Of a stretch of 64,000 nucleotides of DNA, positions 27,193 to 35,760 are shown in pieces. The stretch spans positions 558,001 to 622,000 of the forward strand of contig CALOAF010000005.1 in assembly GCA_942491385.1 (NCBI GenBank), written 5' to 3'. The stretch's first letter is position 1. Each line of letters starts with the position of its first letter. The position numbers and the translations under genes were made by a program. Source of the stretch: UBA6170 sp942491385. GTDB lineage: Bacteria; Chloroflexota; Anaerolineae; Anaerolineales; Anaerolineaceae. The notes under the pieces were generated by a model. It made no database searches, was not told where the DNA came from, and saw only the letters and a list, made by a program, of their open reading frames with translations.

Positions 27193-28263
27193 TTATTCTC
27201 TTGACAGTATTCTGACGATCCGGTTATATACGATATTCGCGATCGCTGTGGTCTTCCCACCAATAACCTCCGCTGTTCCCCAGGTTTCTCCACCCGTTGT
27301 ATTCACGAACTGAATGACCACAGTATCAATGTCCTCGTGATAACGGGCGATACTGTAGTATCCCGGGACCCAGCCGGTATGTTCATACTCATAAATGGAG
27401 GAGTAGATGGCTTGCTCATTGTCATTCAGTAATGAGCCATCATTCAATGCTCTCAAGAATATACCGACATCCTGCGCCGTGGCGAGCATCGAACCGCCAA
27501 GTTGCCTGAGATCATCGTCATATTCATACCAGTAACCACTGACAACATCCTCAAATTCGACCTCATCGAGTGAAAAATAGGTGTGTGATAACCCGATGGG
27601 GGCCAGAACTTCTTGATAGATATACTGGTGGTGGCTGTATCCCAACACTTTGTCAAGAATGCGGCCAAGCAAAAAATAATTTGAATTGGAATAGCGATAG
27701 CGTTTGTCTGGCGCAAAATCTGCAGGTTCATCTAATATCAGTTCCAGAATTTTTTCGTCATCTATAAACGGTTTGAACCAGTCAAATCCTTTATTATCAG
27801 TAAAGTTTGGAATACCGCTGCGATGCTGCACCATCATTTTCAGGGTAATTTGATCAGCATATTCGATTCTTCCAACAAGTTCAGGGAAGTAATCCGCGAG
27901 CGTGTCATCCAGGGATAAAGTTCCCTCATTAACCAGCTTAGCGATTGCGGTAGCGATATACAGCTTGTGGATACTGCCGATTTTAAACAATGCCTGCGGG
28001 TCAGCTGGCTCTTTGGTCAATTTATTTTTCCAGCCAGCCGTATAAAATTCTGCGGGTTTACCAGATTGATCTACATACACAATGATCCCATCCAGCCCCT
28101 GGTCAATTGCATCATCGACCTGCTCCTGCACCGTATCCGGTAAGGGTGCCAGCAAAGGCGGTATCAGATCCAGGGGAGCAATAACAATCGCTGTGATGAT
28201 TCCCACGATCGGCATAATTATTTTAAATATTCGAATAACAAGATTCTTATTGGGTTTTTTCAT
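27193..28263 (-). CDS. Membrane-anchored serine hydrolase, beta-lactamase (class C-like) family
   Basis: 356 residues. An N-terminal signal anchor (about 9-31, IFKIIMPIVGIITAIVIAP) places the domain outside the membrane. Catalytic motifs: SIHK (GSIHKLYIATAI), YSNSNY, and MMVQHRSGIPNF. Late in the protein the usual HTG is HTGWVPGY. Likely acts on cell-wall peptides or extracellular esters. Its upstream flank contains the C-terminal remnant of another serine hydrolase, so this locus may once have carried a tandem pair. Confidence 0.85.
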   Translation of the reverse strand: MKKPNKNLVIRIFKIIMPIVGIITAIVIAPLDLIPPLLAPLPDTVQEQVDDAIDQGLDGIIVYVDQSGKPAEFYTAGWKNKLTKEPADPQALFKIGSIHKLYIATAIAKLVNEGTLSLDDTLADYFPELVGRIEYADQITLKMMVQHRSGIPNFTDNKGFDWFKPFIDDEKILELILDEPADFAPDKRYRYSNSNYFLLGRILDKVLGYSHHQYIYQEVLAPIGLSHTYFSLDEVEFEDVVSGYWYEYDDDLRQLGGSMLATAQDVGIFLRALNDGSLLNDNEQAIYSSIYEYEHTGWVPGYYSIARYHEDIDTVVIQFVNTTGGETWGTAEVIGGKTTAIANIVYNRIVRILSRE

Positions 28264-28428
28264 GACTTTTTTCTCTTTTTTCCATATATTGGCAAATTAT
28301 CTCTTCTCAGAAACCTGAACGCTGGCTTAATATTGACCAGGCAATGAAGCCGCGATGGAGAAGATTTGGAGGGATGTTCGTCACCCCCCCAAACTTGTTG
28401 ATGTATTTTTTGATGGTTCAAACGATTC

Positions 28429-28641
28429 TCAGTCATCCACATCCAGCAACGGGATAACCGGATTGAGCACATCCGATAGCCCCTGTTCCGGATCAGCAGC
28501 ATCCGTATTGTAGAGCATCACCACAACGGAATCAAGCGCTGGTGCATACTTTAGCACCGATCGAAAACCGGCAATCCCGCCTGCATGTCCCACATCGTCA
28601 TCCTCTCCTCGCTTAACAGCTGCTAAGGGCTCTGAAGGTTC
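28429..28641 (-). pseudogene. C-terminal remnant of another beta-lactamase-family serine hydrolase
   Basis: 70 codons in frame, without a start codon, ending in TGA at 28429. They read EPLAAVKRGEDDDVGHAGG, IAGFRSVLKYAPALDSVV and VMLYNTDAADPEQ. This is the HxGG terminal motif and final strand of class C-like hydrolases. The frame is closed upstream by a TAA at 28642-28644. The N-terminal two-thirds are gone. It is diverged from the neighbouring intact gene, so not a simple local duplication. Confidence 0.7.
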
Positions 28642-28788
28642 TTATCCCAGCAACAGCCATAGCCTTTAATGGATTTTCAACTTTTCCGAAGGACTTCGAA
28701 TGACCTTTCGAAGCAACTCTTTACCCAATATGATCGATGTTGACAATGATATACTTGAAATTATTTTTAATCATAACAGGAGATAATA

Positions 28789-29175
28789 ATGGAAATTAAA
28801 GGAATCGCCTGGCTCGGAAGTCGCACAAAAAAATTCGATGAGATGGTCACCTTTTGTTCTTAAAAACTTGGGTTAAAGCAAATGCTGACCAAAGAGGGTA
28901 TGGCAGTTTTCTTGATGCCCAATGGTGATGTATTTGAAATCATGGCACCCCAGATCGAAGCCAACCAACCTGAACTGGTGGAATTGGAATGCCCCAAAGC
29001 GGAATTCCCGGTAGAAGATGTTCACCAGGCACGCCTTGAGATGGAAGCCATCGGAATCGAATTTGTTGGTCCCGTTTACGTCGCCGAAAAACACGCCTGG
29101 ACGAACTTCCGTGCCCCCGATGGACACCTTTATGGATTGACCGATGATCGTTTGCCTGTGCTAAGTAGTGAATAA
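28789..29175 (+). pseudogene. Glyoxalase/VOC-family protein, disrupted near the N-terminus
   Basis: ATG 28789 with AGGAG upstream encodes MEIKGIAWLGSRTKKFDEMV, a typical VOC start. An in-frame TAA at 28861-28863 interrupts it. The remainder (VFLMPNGDVFEIMAP, GPVYVAEKHAWTNFRAPDG, HLYGLTD) is a normal single VOC domain to the stop at 29175. The break may be a nonsense change, or two compensating one-base shifts around 28851-28870: shifted reading gives FVLKNLGLKQ, a better match to the family. Either way the recorded sequence does not encode a whole protein, unless translation restarts at ATG 28882. Confidence 0.7.
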
Positions 29176-29334
29176 GGGAAATTTCTCTGAATATCTGACA
29201 GTTATTTTGTAATTCACATCCTCTTTTTACCATTTTTTTTACGCTGTAATTATTTTGACATAATCTCTTACGGTCTAAAAGTTAAATTATTCACCATCAC
29301 CCAGGTGGTTGGCGGATATATTATCAGGAAAACT

Positions 29335-29410
29335 CTGCCCGAACACAAACGTCATCTGGCGAAATTTCCTGAAACAGGTGCCGGATCTGCCAGCCAGGTA
29401 TATTGTGTAG
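29335..29410 (+). repeat. Dispersed short repeat, copy 1
   Basis: About 75 bp very similar to 32238-32313. Both encode the same C-terminal peptide in frame, IWRNFLKQVPDLPARY(I/M)V followed by a stop, preceded by Asn-Thr-Asn. The shared protein reading suggests the tail of one unidentified gene family, perhaps a mobile element. The rest of 29176-29569 holds nothing I can recognise. Confidence 0.6.
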
Positions 29411-29569
29411 GATAATTATTGATCTTTCATCGTAGAAGTGTTGAGGTATAATTTATCTTATTTCAAGTACATCCTTCAATCACTGAAAATCATTCTCAGG
29501 TCCTCCAATCGTGTACTTAAAAATTTTTCACAACTTAAAACATTATTTTAATGATAAGGTGAAGAGACT

Positions 29570-30085
29570 TTGACTCGGATTTCTGTAATAGGAAATGCAG
29601 GTGGTGGTAAATCAACGATTTGCAGGAAATTAAGCAAAACATACGACATACCTCTTTTTCCTATTGATAAAATTCAGTGGAAACCCGGGTGGACACCTGC
29701 TCCTTATGAAGAAATAAAAACAAACCACGATCAGATTTTGGCTCATGAAAAGTGGATAATTGATGGTTGGGGAAGTTTCGATATGATAGAAAAACGCTTT
29801 CAAGCATCTGATACGATTATTTTTGTTGATCTTCCACTCGCACTTCATTATTGGTGGGCAATAAAACGGCAATTTGATTGCATTTTTAAACCACGAATCG
29901 ATGGCCCTGAGGGGTGTCCAATGTTGCCAATGACATGGCCTTTATTGAAAATGATTTGGCATATTCATTTTAATTTGCGTCCCAAGCTGCTTGAATTGGT
30001 GAATGGTTTTCAGGAAAACAAAAAGGTTTTTCATATTACATCAAAAAAAGAATTACTCTCATTTACTCAACAATATTGTTCTTGA
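29570..30085 (+). CDS. P-loop NTPase of the adenylate kinase-like / FlaR family
   Basis: 171 residues. Walker A GNAGGGKST at the N-terminus, then DIPLFPIDKIQWKPGW and WIIDGW, the pattern of small P-loop proteins annotated as topology modulation protein or FlaR. IIFVDLPLALHYWWAIKRQ matches the second conserved block. Probably a small-molecule or nucleotide kinase; substrate unknown. The start is TTG 29570 with AAGGTGA upstream; no ATG precedes it in frame. Alone on the plus strand. Confidence 0.75.
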   Translation: MTRISVIGNAGGGKSTICRKLSKTYDIPLFPIDKIQWKPGWTPAPYEEIKTNHDQILAHEKWIIDGWGSFDMIEKRFQASDTIIFVDLPLALHYWWAIKRQFDCIFKPRIDGPEGCPMLPMTWPLLKMIWHIHFNLRPKLLELVNGFQENKKVFHITSKKELLSFTQQYCS

Positions 30086-30339
30086 AATAATCATTTTATT
30101 GATTTAATCGATGGAAAAAATCGCGATTTTCCACCGCTATTTTTATTTTTAACTACTTGTTGATTTTTGACACTGGTCTGCGGTTTTGAAACAATCCCTT
30201 TGCGACAACCTGCAACAAAATTTCGATTCCACTGCAGGATTAGACCTCGAGGCAACCAAAAGGGGCCAGACGACAATCACATCCTACCGGCTATCGCGAT
30301 TTGCCTCCAATATGTTTGAATCAAAAATTCAGATTATAA

Positions 30340-30600
30340 TTACTTCAAGACATTTGGAAGAAAGATCTCGTAAGTAGGGATAGACCCATTCCAAAATCCT
30401 GATTGTATCTCAACAAGGGGAATATTTATTACTCCTGCGACAGGCTGTCCAATCGTGGCGTTGATTGCGAATGGTCCACTTTGCGTTAAGCCACCACCAG
30501 AACCCATCACCTGGCGGTCTATGGATACATCAAAGGCAAACGCAACGCCAACCACGATCAGCAGTGCCAACACAACCAATACGGCGACCCTGGTTATCAT
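30340..30600 (-). CDS. Small exported protein of unknown function
   Basis: 86 residues: signal peptide (about 1-23, VAVLVVLALLIVVGVAFA) then a short mature part with GGLTQSGPFAINATIGQPVAG and EIQSGFWNG. The start is 2 nt after the stop of the upstream surface-protein gene, so the two are cotranscribed and coupled. Similar short modules often accompany repetitive surface proteins in this phylum. No enzymatic motif is visible. Confidence 0.65.
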   Translation of the reverse strand: MITRVAVLVVLALLIVVGVAFAFDVSIDRQVMGSGGGLTQSGPFAINATIGQPVAGVINIPLVEIQSGFWNGSIPTYEIFLPNVLK

Positions 30601-30602
30601 GG

Positions 30603-31946
30603 TTATTCTCCTTCTGTTGATGACTGCTGTATGGCTTCAATTGATGTAGATGAAAAGCCTTCTAATGTCTCAAGACGGTCATCCTCATACCCCAAACGCT
30701 TGGCAACAATCCGGTATGAAAAATCGACCGGAAGGGTGCCCTCACTTAAATGCACTTCAAAAGATTGTGGTGTGCGGTTAGTGACATAAAGAACAGCATC
30801 TCCATATACCTGTAAGAAGACGTGATAGGCTTCTTCCAGATTGACTGTTTGGGCAAAAAGTGGATCAATAGTTAGTTGGACAAATTGATCATTCAAGGTG
30901 CCAAAGCCGTAATCAGTAAACCAGACTTCTGTCGATTCTTCCGTATATAGCAATGTACTTCCCTGATCTGTATCCACAACTGCACTTTTTGTACCACCGG
31001 CGACACTTAATGCGGTTTTTCCAATGGGCGAATAAATATAAACACCATTAGCTTGAGAAGAATGAAAATAACCAGCCCAACCTGAAGTTGCTTGATTTGA
31101 TCCCAAGACACCATAACCACCTGCTTCTTTGGTAACACCAATTACACCATTTTTCCCACCAAAAAATCCGCCCGGACTATAGTAAACACTAAAATCAGCA
31201 GTTGAATAACCAGCCTGAATACCTATAACACCAGTTTTTTCTGAAGTGTTTGTATATCCATAAATAGCATTTCCCCCTGCTGAATATCCGTACAATCCAT
31301 TACCAAGGCCACCGTTGGAACCCCCTACCGCTGGATAGCTACCATCGGTAGTACCAAGCATTGCATACCCAGTAGATGAGTGATGAGCAGAAATGGTAAC
31401 GCCTGTGACTCTTGAGCTATCAGCATGCAACGCACCTCCATCCCCCGTGTTTTCTACACTTAAGATTGTATTCGAGGTTGATCCTTCAATAACTGCCCCT
31501 GGTCTTAAGCCCCAGGCATAAGGGACAGCTGTTATTGGTTGACGAGGTAAGGTATACCAAGTTGTTGTTCCAGTTTCGCGGACTTCAACCTGTAACCAGC
31601 GACCGTCTCCATTAAAAGTTTCGCTCATACCTGTGTTTGGAATCAAATGAAAAGTAAACAAGCCATCCTGAACCAGGATATTGTCTAAGGCTTGGCATGA
31701 AGCAATTTGAGTTCCTATAGTTTGAAGATCCCAAACCGTAATTCTGAAATCAAAGTTTCCATTAGCAGGGCTTCCAGAATACTCAAAATAGCCCTGGTAA
31801 GTGAAGGTATCAGTTAGCGGTGAACCACCTTTAATTTCACCGGAAAGCGCATAGACCTTTTCAGTATTGATAGCACTGGATAGAATTAACAATGTGAGCA
31901 AAAAAAGAACAATTAATACATACCCGTTTACATCTTTTTTGAACAT
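30603..31946 (-). CDS. Large exported surface protein with Gly-rich repeats
   Basis: 447 residues. N-terminal signal or anchor (about 9-27), a beta-sandwich-like domain (FTYQGYFEYSGSPANGNFDF and FHLIPNTGMSETFNGDGRW), the motif PYAWGLRPGAVIEG, then a Gly-rich repetitive centre (SNGGLGNGLYGYSAGGN, GGFFGGKNGVIG, GGYGVLGSNQ) resembling tail-fibre or adhesin beta-helices, and a C-terminal domain that ends with a short helix. Likely an outer-surface or adhesion protein. Cotranscribed with the small exported protein. No catalytic motif. Confidence 0.65.
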   Translation of the reverse strand: MFKKDVNGYVLIVLFLLTLLILSSAINTEKVYALSGEIKGGSPLTDTFTYQGYFEYSGSPANGNFDFRITVWDLQTIGTQIASCQALDNILVQDGLFTFHLIPNTGMSETFNGDGRWLQVEVRETGTTTWYTLPRQPITAVPYAWGLRPGAVIEGSTSNTILSVENTGDGGALHADSSRVTGVTISAHHSSTGYAMLGTTDGSYPAVGGSNGGLGNGLYGYSAGGNAIYGYTNTSEKTGVIGIQAGYSTADFSVYYSPGGFFGGKNGVIGVTKEAGGYGVLGSNQATSGWAGYFHSSQANGVYIYSPIGKTALSVAGGTKSAVVDTDQGSTLLYTEESTEVWFTDYGFGTLNDQFVQLTIDPLFAQTVNLEEAYHVFLQVYGDAVLYVTNRTPQSFEVHLSEGTLPVDFSYRIVAKRLGYEDDRLETLEGFSSTSIEAIQQSSTEGE

Positions 31947-32237
31947 GGCAACTCCTTTTCTATAAAAAAAGAAAAAAGATTGTGAATTAATAATAGTATA
32001 TAAATTTTCGGTTGACTATACAACTATCTTTTGGGAATTCAACCTCAGAAAATCCCTAGGCTAATAAAATATTTGCTAAATTCGAATAACAATATTTCCT
32101 TATTTGAATTCACTTAATTATTTGATTGCAGAATCTTATAGGACATGTGACAGTGCCCGACCACCTCAAATATTGTGCTTACTGAGAAGCAATTTTTTGC
32201 CAACATGGGTTTGTGTGTCCTCGAAAATGAAAAACCC

Positions 32238-32313
32238 ATGCCGGAACACTAACACCATCTGGCGAAACTTTCTCAAGCAGGTACCGGATTTGCCAGCGAG
32301 GTATATGGTGTAA
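32238..32313 (+). repeat. Dispersed short repeat, copy 2
   Basis: Near-identical in layout to 29335-29410: Asn-Thr-Asn, IWRNFLKQVPDLPARY, Met-Val, stop. A 69-codon frame starting at 32104 runs into it, but the upstream part shows no family resemblance. It abuts the terminator of the tRNA-Arg gene, a common insertion neighbourhood. Confidence 0.6.
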
Positions 32314-32343
32314 AAGAAAAAGACACCTCATTTCTTTGGTGTC
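32312..32343 (-). terminator. Intrinsic terminator of the tRNA-Arg unit
   Basis: On the minus strand, a GACACC/GGTGTC stem with a 10-nt loop (32322-32343) is followed by a T-rich run (TTTTTCTTTT, 32312-32321). It lies just past the tRNA 3' end. Confidence 0.75.
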
Positions 32344-32348
32344 TCCTG

Positions 32349-32421
32349 TGCCCCCGGAGGGACTCGAACCCCCAACCAACTGATTCGAAGTCAGGCACTC
32401 TATCCATTGAGCTACGAGGGC
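32349..32421 (-). tRNA. tRNA-Arg (anticodon UCG)
   Basis: 73 nt. Acceptor GCCCTCG pairs with CGGGGGC (one G-U), discriminator A. The D arm contains AGCTCAATGGATAGAG, the anticodon loop CTTCGAA gives UCG, and the T arm has GGTTCGAGTCC. The gene does not encode the CCA end. The anticodon stem outer pair is a mismatch (C-T), otherwise the fold is standard. It reads CGA, and CGN by wobble. Confidence 0.93.
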
Positions 32422-32433
32422 ATTTGTTTTTCG

Positions 32434-32462
32434 ATTATACCGCAATGCCACATTTCATGCAA
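32434..32462 (-). promoter_or_regulatory. Predicted promoter of tRNA-Arg
   Basis: Minus strand TTGCAT (32457-32462), 17-bp spacer, TATAAT (32434-32439). The start would fall a few bases upstream of the tRNA 5' end. Confidence 0.75.
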
Positions 32463-32468
32463 TTAAGC

Positions 32469-32503
32469 GAAACTGCGCACTCTCTCGCGCGCAGTTTCTT
32501 TTT
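32469..32503 (+). terminator. Strong hairpin with T-tract on the plus strand, no gene in front
   Basis: GAAACTGCGC (32469-32478) pairs perfectly with GCGCAGTTTC (32489-32498), followed by TTTTT. In form it is an intrinsic terminator for plus-strand transcription, yet no plus-strand gene is visible before it. It may insulate the tRNA promoter or end an unseen small RNA. Confidence 0.6.
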
Positions 32504-32507
32504 CATA

Positions 32508-32533
32508 TCCCGGATAAGGGGGTTGCTCCGGGA
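32508..32533. other. GC-rich inverted repeat
   Basis: TCCCGGA (32508-32514) and TCCGGGA (32527-32533) are perfect complements with a 12-nt G-rich loop. It directly follows the orphan terminator-like hairpin. No T-run, so its role is unclear. Confidence 0.4.
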
Positions 32534-32686
32534 CGGAGATATTAAATGATTAAAACCAAATTTTCTGATCTGCTATTTTTTGGCTGAAATGACATGTTCG
32601 AAAAATTACCCCGACGATACGATTTTCAGCGTAGCTCTATCGTAGCAATTTTCACAAACTTTGTCAACTATTTCCGGAAAATTCAT

Positions 32687-32718
32687 ATAAAAAAGAGCGA
32701 GGATCAAATCCTCGCTCT
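32687..32718 (-). terminator. Intrinsic terminator of the nuo operon
   Basis: A perfect 11-bp stem (AGAGCGAGGAT, 3-nt loop, ATCCTCGCTCT; 32694-32718) followed on the minus strand by a T-tract (32687-32693). It begins 10 nt after the nuoN stop. Confidence 0.92.
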
Positions 32719-32727
32719 AAACTTTCT

Positions 32728-34176
32728 TTACTGCAACAGCAGCACCGCCCTGGATGCCAGCTCCAGGATCGTCCATGGCATCAGGCTCAGCAACAGCACC
32801 GCCAGGGCTGCCACACCTATCACTAGGGATACCCAGGGATTGATCTCTAATTTTGGCTCACCAGGTTTCATGAACATATAGACCACCACGCGCAAATAAT
32901 AGTAAGCGGAAGCGACCGACGTCAGCAAACCAATGATTGCCAATCCAACAAAGCCAGCCTGAAGAGCTGTGCGGAACAGATAAAATTTTCCCCAAAAACC
33001 CAGCGTCAGCGGGATGCCGGTGAAGGAAAGCATGAAGATCAGCATCGCCACCCCCAGCCAGGGATACTTTTTACCAATCCCGGACAGGTCATCCAGCTGG
33101 ATGCCGCGGCCATATTCACGTTCAATCACGATCACCAATCCCCAGGCTCCCAGGCTGGTGAGGCCATATGCCACCAGGTAGAACAAAGTGGCAGCTACGG
33201 TATTGCGCACCACTTCACCATTTCCGTAGGCAACAAATGCCATCAACAGATAGCCGGCATGTGCAATCGCTGAGTAGGCCAGCATGCGTTTGATATTATT
33301 CTGCGCCAGCGCTACCACATTGCCCACCAGCATGGTTAAGGCTGCCATCACCCACAAAATGGGGGTCAGATGCTCACTCAAGCTCGGGAATAGCACCAGG
33401 AAGACGCGCATTAAGGCTGCAAAACCGGCTGCTTTGACCGCCACCGACATAAATGCGGTGATGGGGGTAGGCGCACCCTGGTACACATCCGGGGTCCACA
33501 TCTGAAACGGCACGGCCGCAATCTTGAATCCAAAACCCACCAGCAACAAAGCCGCGCCAATCAAAAACAACACCGGGCTGGCACTACCAGCATTGACGGT
33601 CGCGGCAATCCCCACAAAGTCCAGTCGCCCGGTGGCACTGAAGATCAGGGCTGTTCCATACAACACAAACCCGGAGGCAAAGGCACCCAGTAAGAAGTAC
33701 TTCAAAGCGGCTTCTTCACTTTCCAGTCTGGTACGCGCAAACCCGGCTAACACATATAAAGGAATGGATAATAACTCCAGCGCCAGGAAGACCATCAACA
33801 GGTTATAAGCCTGGGACATCAACATCATGCCGGCAATACTAAACATCAGCAGGACATAAAACTCGCCATAGTTGATGTTCATGCGCTGCACGTAATCATA
33901 CGCCAATGCCACCACAGCCATACCACTCACCAGGAAGAGCACCTGCAAAAAGCTTGCAAAGCCATCCAGCACCACCATCTGGTTGAAGCCTAAAATGGTG
34001 CTGCCACTGCTGGCCAATACAAAACCAAGCGCAATGGCCAATCCCATGGCTGCCAATAAAGCACTGATACCTTTCCGGTTGGGAGGAATCCACAGATCCA
34101 CCACCAACAGGAGCAAAGCCCAGCCTGCAACGATCATCACGGGGAGTATTGTGTAAATGTCAAACATATTGGTCAT
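32728..34176 (-). CDS. nuoN: NADH-quinone oxidoreductase subunit N
   Basis: About 482 residues, with some 14 transmembrane helices. Antiporter-like membrane subunit of complex I that takes part in proton pumping. Seen: AFARTRLESEEAALKYFLLG (the conserved Glu-Glu/Lys region), KIAAVPFQMWTPDVYQGAP, and AYSAIAHAGYLLM. The start is ATG 34176, with GGAG 7 nt upstream; ATG 34182 would be too close to it. Last gene of nuoA-N, followed by the terminator. Confidence 0.96.
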   Translation of the reverse strand: MTNMFDIYTILPVMIVAGWALLLLVVDLWIPPNRKGISALLAAMGLAIALGFVLASSGSTILGFNQMVVLDGFASFLQVLFLVSGMAVVALAYDYVQRMNINYGEFYVLLMFSIAGMMLMSQAYNLLMVFLALELLSIPLYVLAGFARTRLESEEAALKYFLLGAFASGFVLYGTALIFSATGRLDFVGIAATVNAGSASPVLFLIGAALLLVGFGFKIAAVPFQMWTPDVYQGAPTPITAFMSVAVKAAGFAALMRVFLVLFPSLSEHLTPILWVMAALTMLVGNVVALAQNNIKRMLAYSAIAHAGYLLMAFVAYGNGEVVRNTVAATLFYLVAYGLTSLGAWGLVIVIEREYGRGIQLDDLSGIGKKYPWLGVAMLIFMLSFTGIPLTLGFWGKFYLFRTALQAGFVGLAIIGLLTSVASAYYYLRVVVYMFMKPGEPKLEINPWVSLVIGVAALAVLLLSLMPWTILELASRAVLLLQ

Positions 34177-34188
34177 AAGCATGCTCCA

Positions 34189-35694
34189 TTAATGCAGGAC
34201 TAAGGCAGCGGATTGAACCAACTGAACCAGTTTTTCCACAGCGGGGTTGATAAGGTTGAAGAATGGTTGTGGATAAATCCCCAACCAGAAGATGAGGACC
34301 AACAGCGGTACCATCGTGATGATTTCACGCAGATTAAGGTCCTTAAGATCTTTATTTTCTTCTTTGGTAATCGGACCCAGGAAGGTCTTTTCAAACATTT
34401 TCAGCAGGTATGCCGCTGCCAGAATTACACCCAGCGTTGCGATGCCCGCAAACCAGGGGCTGCCAAGAACTTTCGATCCAAACGCACCCAGTAAAATGGT
34501 GAACTCGCCAACAAAACCATTCAGTCCCGGTAAACCCACCGATGATAAAACCACCACCAATGAGATACCGCCATAAATCGGCATGGCTTTCCACAACCCA
34601 CCGTATTCACTCATTTCGCGTGTATGCCGGCGTTCATAAATCATTCCCACCAGCAAGAACAAGGCACCGGTGCTCAAGCCATGATTGAGCATCTGTAAGA
34701 TGCCACCCGACAAGCCTTCCACATTCAAGGCAAAGATACCCAACATCACAAAGCCCAGATGGGCTACCGAGGAGTACGCCACCAATTTCTTAATGTCTTT
34801 TTGGGCAAATGCCACCGCACCACCATACAGGATGCCAATAATCGCCAGAACAGCAATCACCGGAGCCGCCTGCACACTGGCCTGTGGGAATAATGGCAGG
34901 TTGAAGCGTATGAAACCATAAGCGCCCATCTTGAGCAGTACGCCCGCCAGAATCACTGATCCGGCTGTTGGGGCTTCCACATGCGCATCAGGCAACCAGG
35001 TGTGCAGTGGGAAGATGGGTACTTTAATCGCAAAGGCGATAGCAAACGCCAGGAAGAGCACCATCTGCGCGCCGGCAAACAGGCCGCGGTTGGCAACCAA
35101 CTCGGGTTGTGAGAAGCTGCCCGCCTGCAACCCCAGATAAAGGATCGCCAGCAGCATCAAAACCGAACCGGCCATGGTGAACAGGAAGAACTTCACAGCT
35201 GCATAGATCCGGTTCTTGCCACCCCATACCCCAATCAGGAAATACATGGGGATCAGGGTAAATTCCCAGAAAATATAAAACAAAACCAAATCCAAAGCCA
35301 GGAACACACCCAGCATGCCCACTTCCAGCAACAGGAAAAAGATCATAAAACCTTTCACCTGTTCTTCCACTGCTTTCCATGTAGATAGGATCGCAATGGG
35401 GGTCAGGAAGGTGGTCAACAGCACCATTAAGATGCTCAAGCCATCCACACCCATCAAAATTTGAATGGGCACTCCCGCCAGTCTGAACCAGGGTATCTGC
35501 ACCAGTAAATTATCGGCTTTGTTCGGATCGAACAATAATAAGACCCACAACGAAAAGGCAAAAGTCGCCAGGGCAGTAATCAACGCAGTCCAGCGCATGG
35601 CGTTTTTCTGTTGTGGTGCCAAAAATACCAGAACCAGCACCCCCACCAGCGGGAAAAAGGTCATCAGTACTAAGGGGTTGATCCCAACTTCCAT
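34189..35694 (-). CDS. nuoM: NADH-quinone oxidoreductase subunit M
   Basis: 501 residues, polytopic. Antiporter-like complex I subunit. Motifs: EVGMLGVFLALDLVLFYIFW with the conserved Glu, FPLHTWLPDAHVEAPTAGSV, and KKLVAYSSVAHLGFVMLG, matching NuoM rather than NuoL. GAGG precedes the ATG. Gap of 12 nt to nuoN and 66 nt from nuoL. Confidence 0.97.
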   Translation of the reverse strand: MEVGINPLVLMTFFPLVGVLVLVFLAPQQKNAMRWTALITALATFAFSLWVLLLFDPNKADNLLVQIPWFRLAGVPIQILMGVDGLSILMVLLTTFLTPIAILSTWKAVEEQVKGFMIFFLLLEVGMLGVFLALDLVLFYIFWEFTLIPMYFLIGVWGGKNRIYAAVKFFLFTMAGSVLMLLAILYLGLQAGSFSQPELVANRGLFAGAQMVLFLAFAIAFAIKVPIFPLHTWLPDAHVEAPTAGSVILAGVLLKMGAYGFIRFNLPLFPQASVQAAPVIAVLAIIGILYGGAVAFAQKDIKKLVAYSSVAHLGFVMLGIFALNVEGLSGGILQMLNHGLSTGALFLLVGMIYERRHTREMSEYGGLWKAMPIYGGISLVVVLSSVGLPGLNGFVGEFTILLGAFGSKVLGSPWFAGIATLGVILAAAYLLKMFEKTFLGPITKEENKDLKDLNLREIITMVPLLVLIFWLGIYPQPFFNLINPAVEKLVQLVQSAALVLH

Positions 35695-35760
35695 AACCTA
35701 TCCTCAATCATTCTTTATAAACTCAGAAATAATCATCACCATCATGGCATTTCCAACAAG

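Noticed and set aside
28260..28502. 80-residue minus-strand ORF
   Set aside because: Runs out of frame through the serine hydrolase remnant, whose correct frame has no start codon.
30086..30339. Imperfect inverted repeat near 30111-30134 as a terminator
   Set aside because: Unequal arms, no loop and no T-run.
32104..32244. Upstream part of a 69-codon ORF ending in the dispersed repeat
   Set aside because: No ribosome binding site or family match; only the repeat portion is shared with the other copy.
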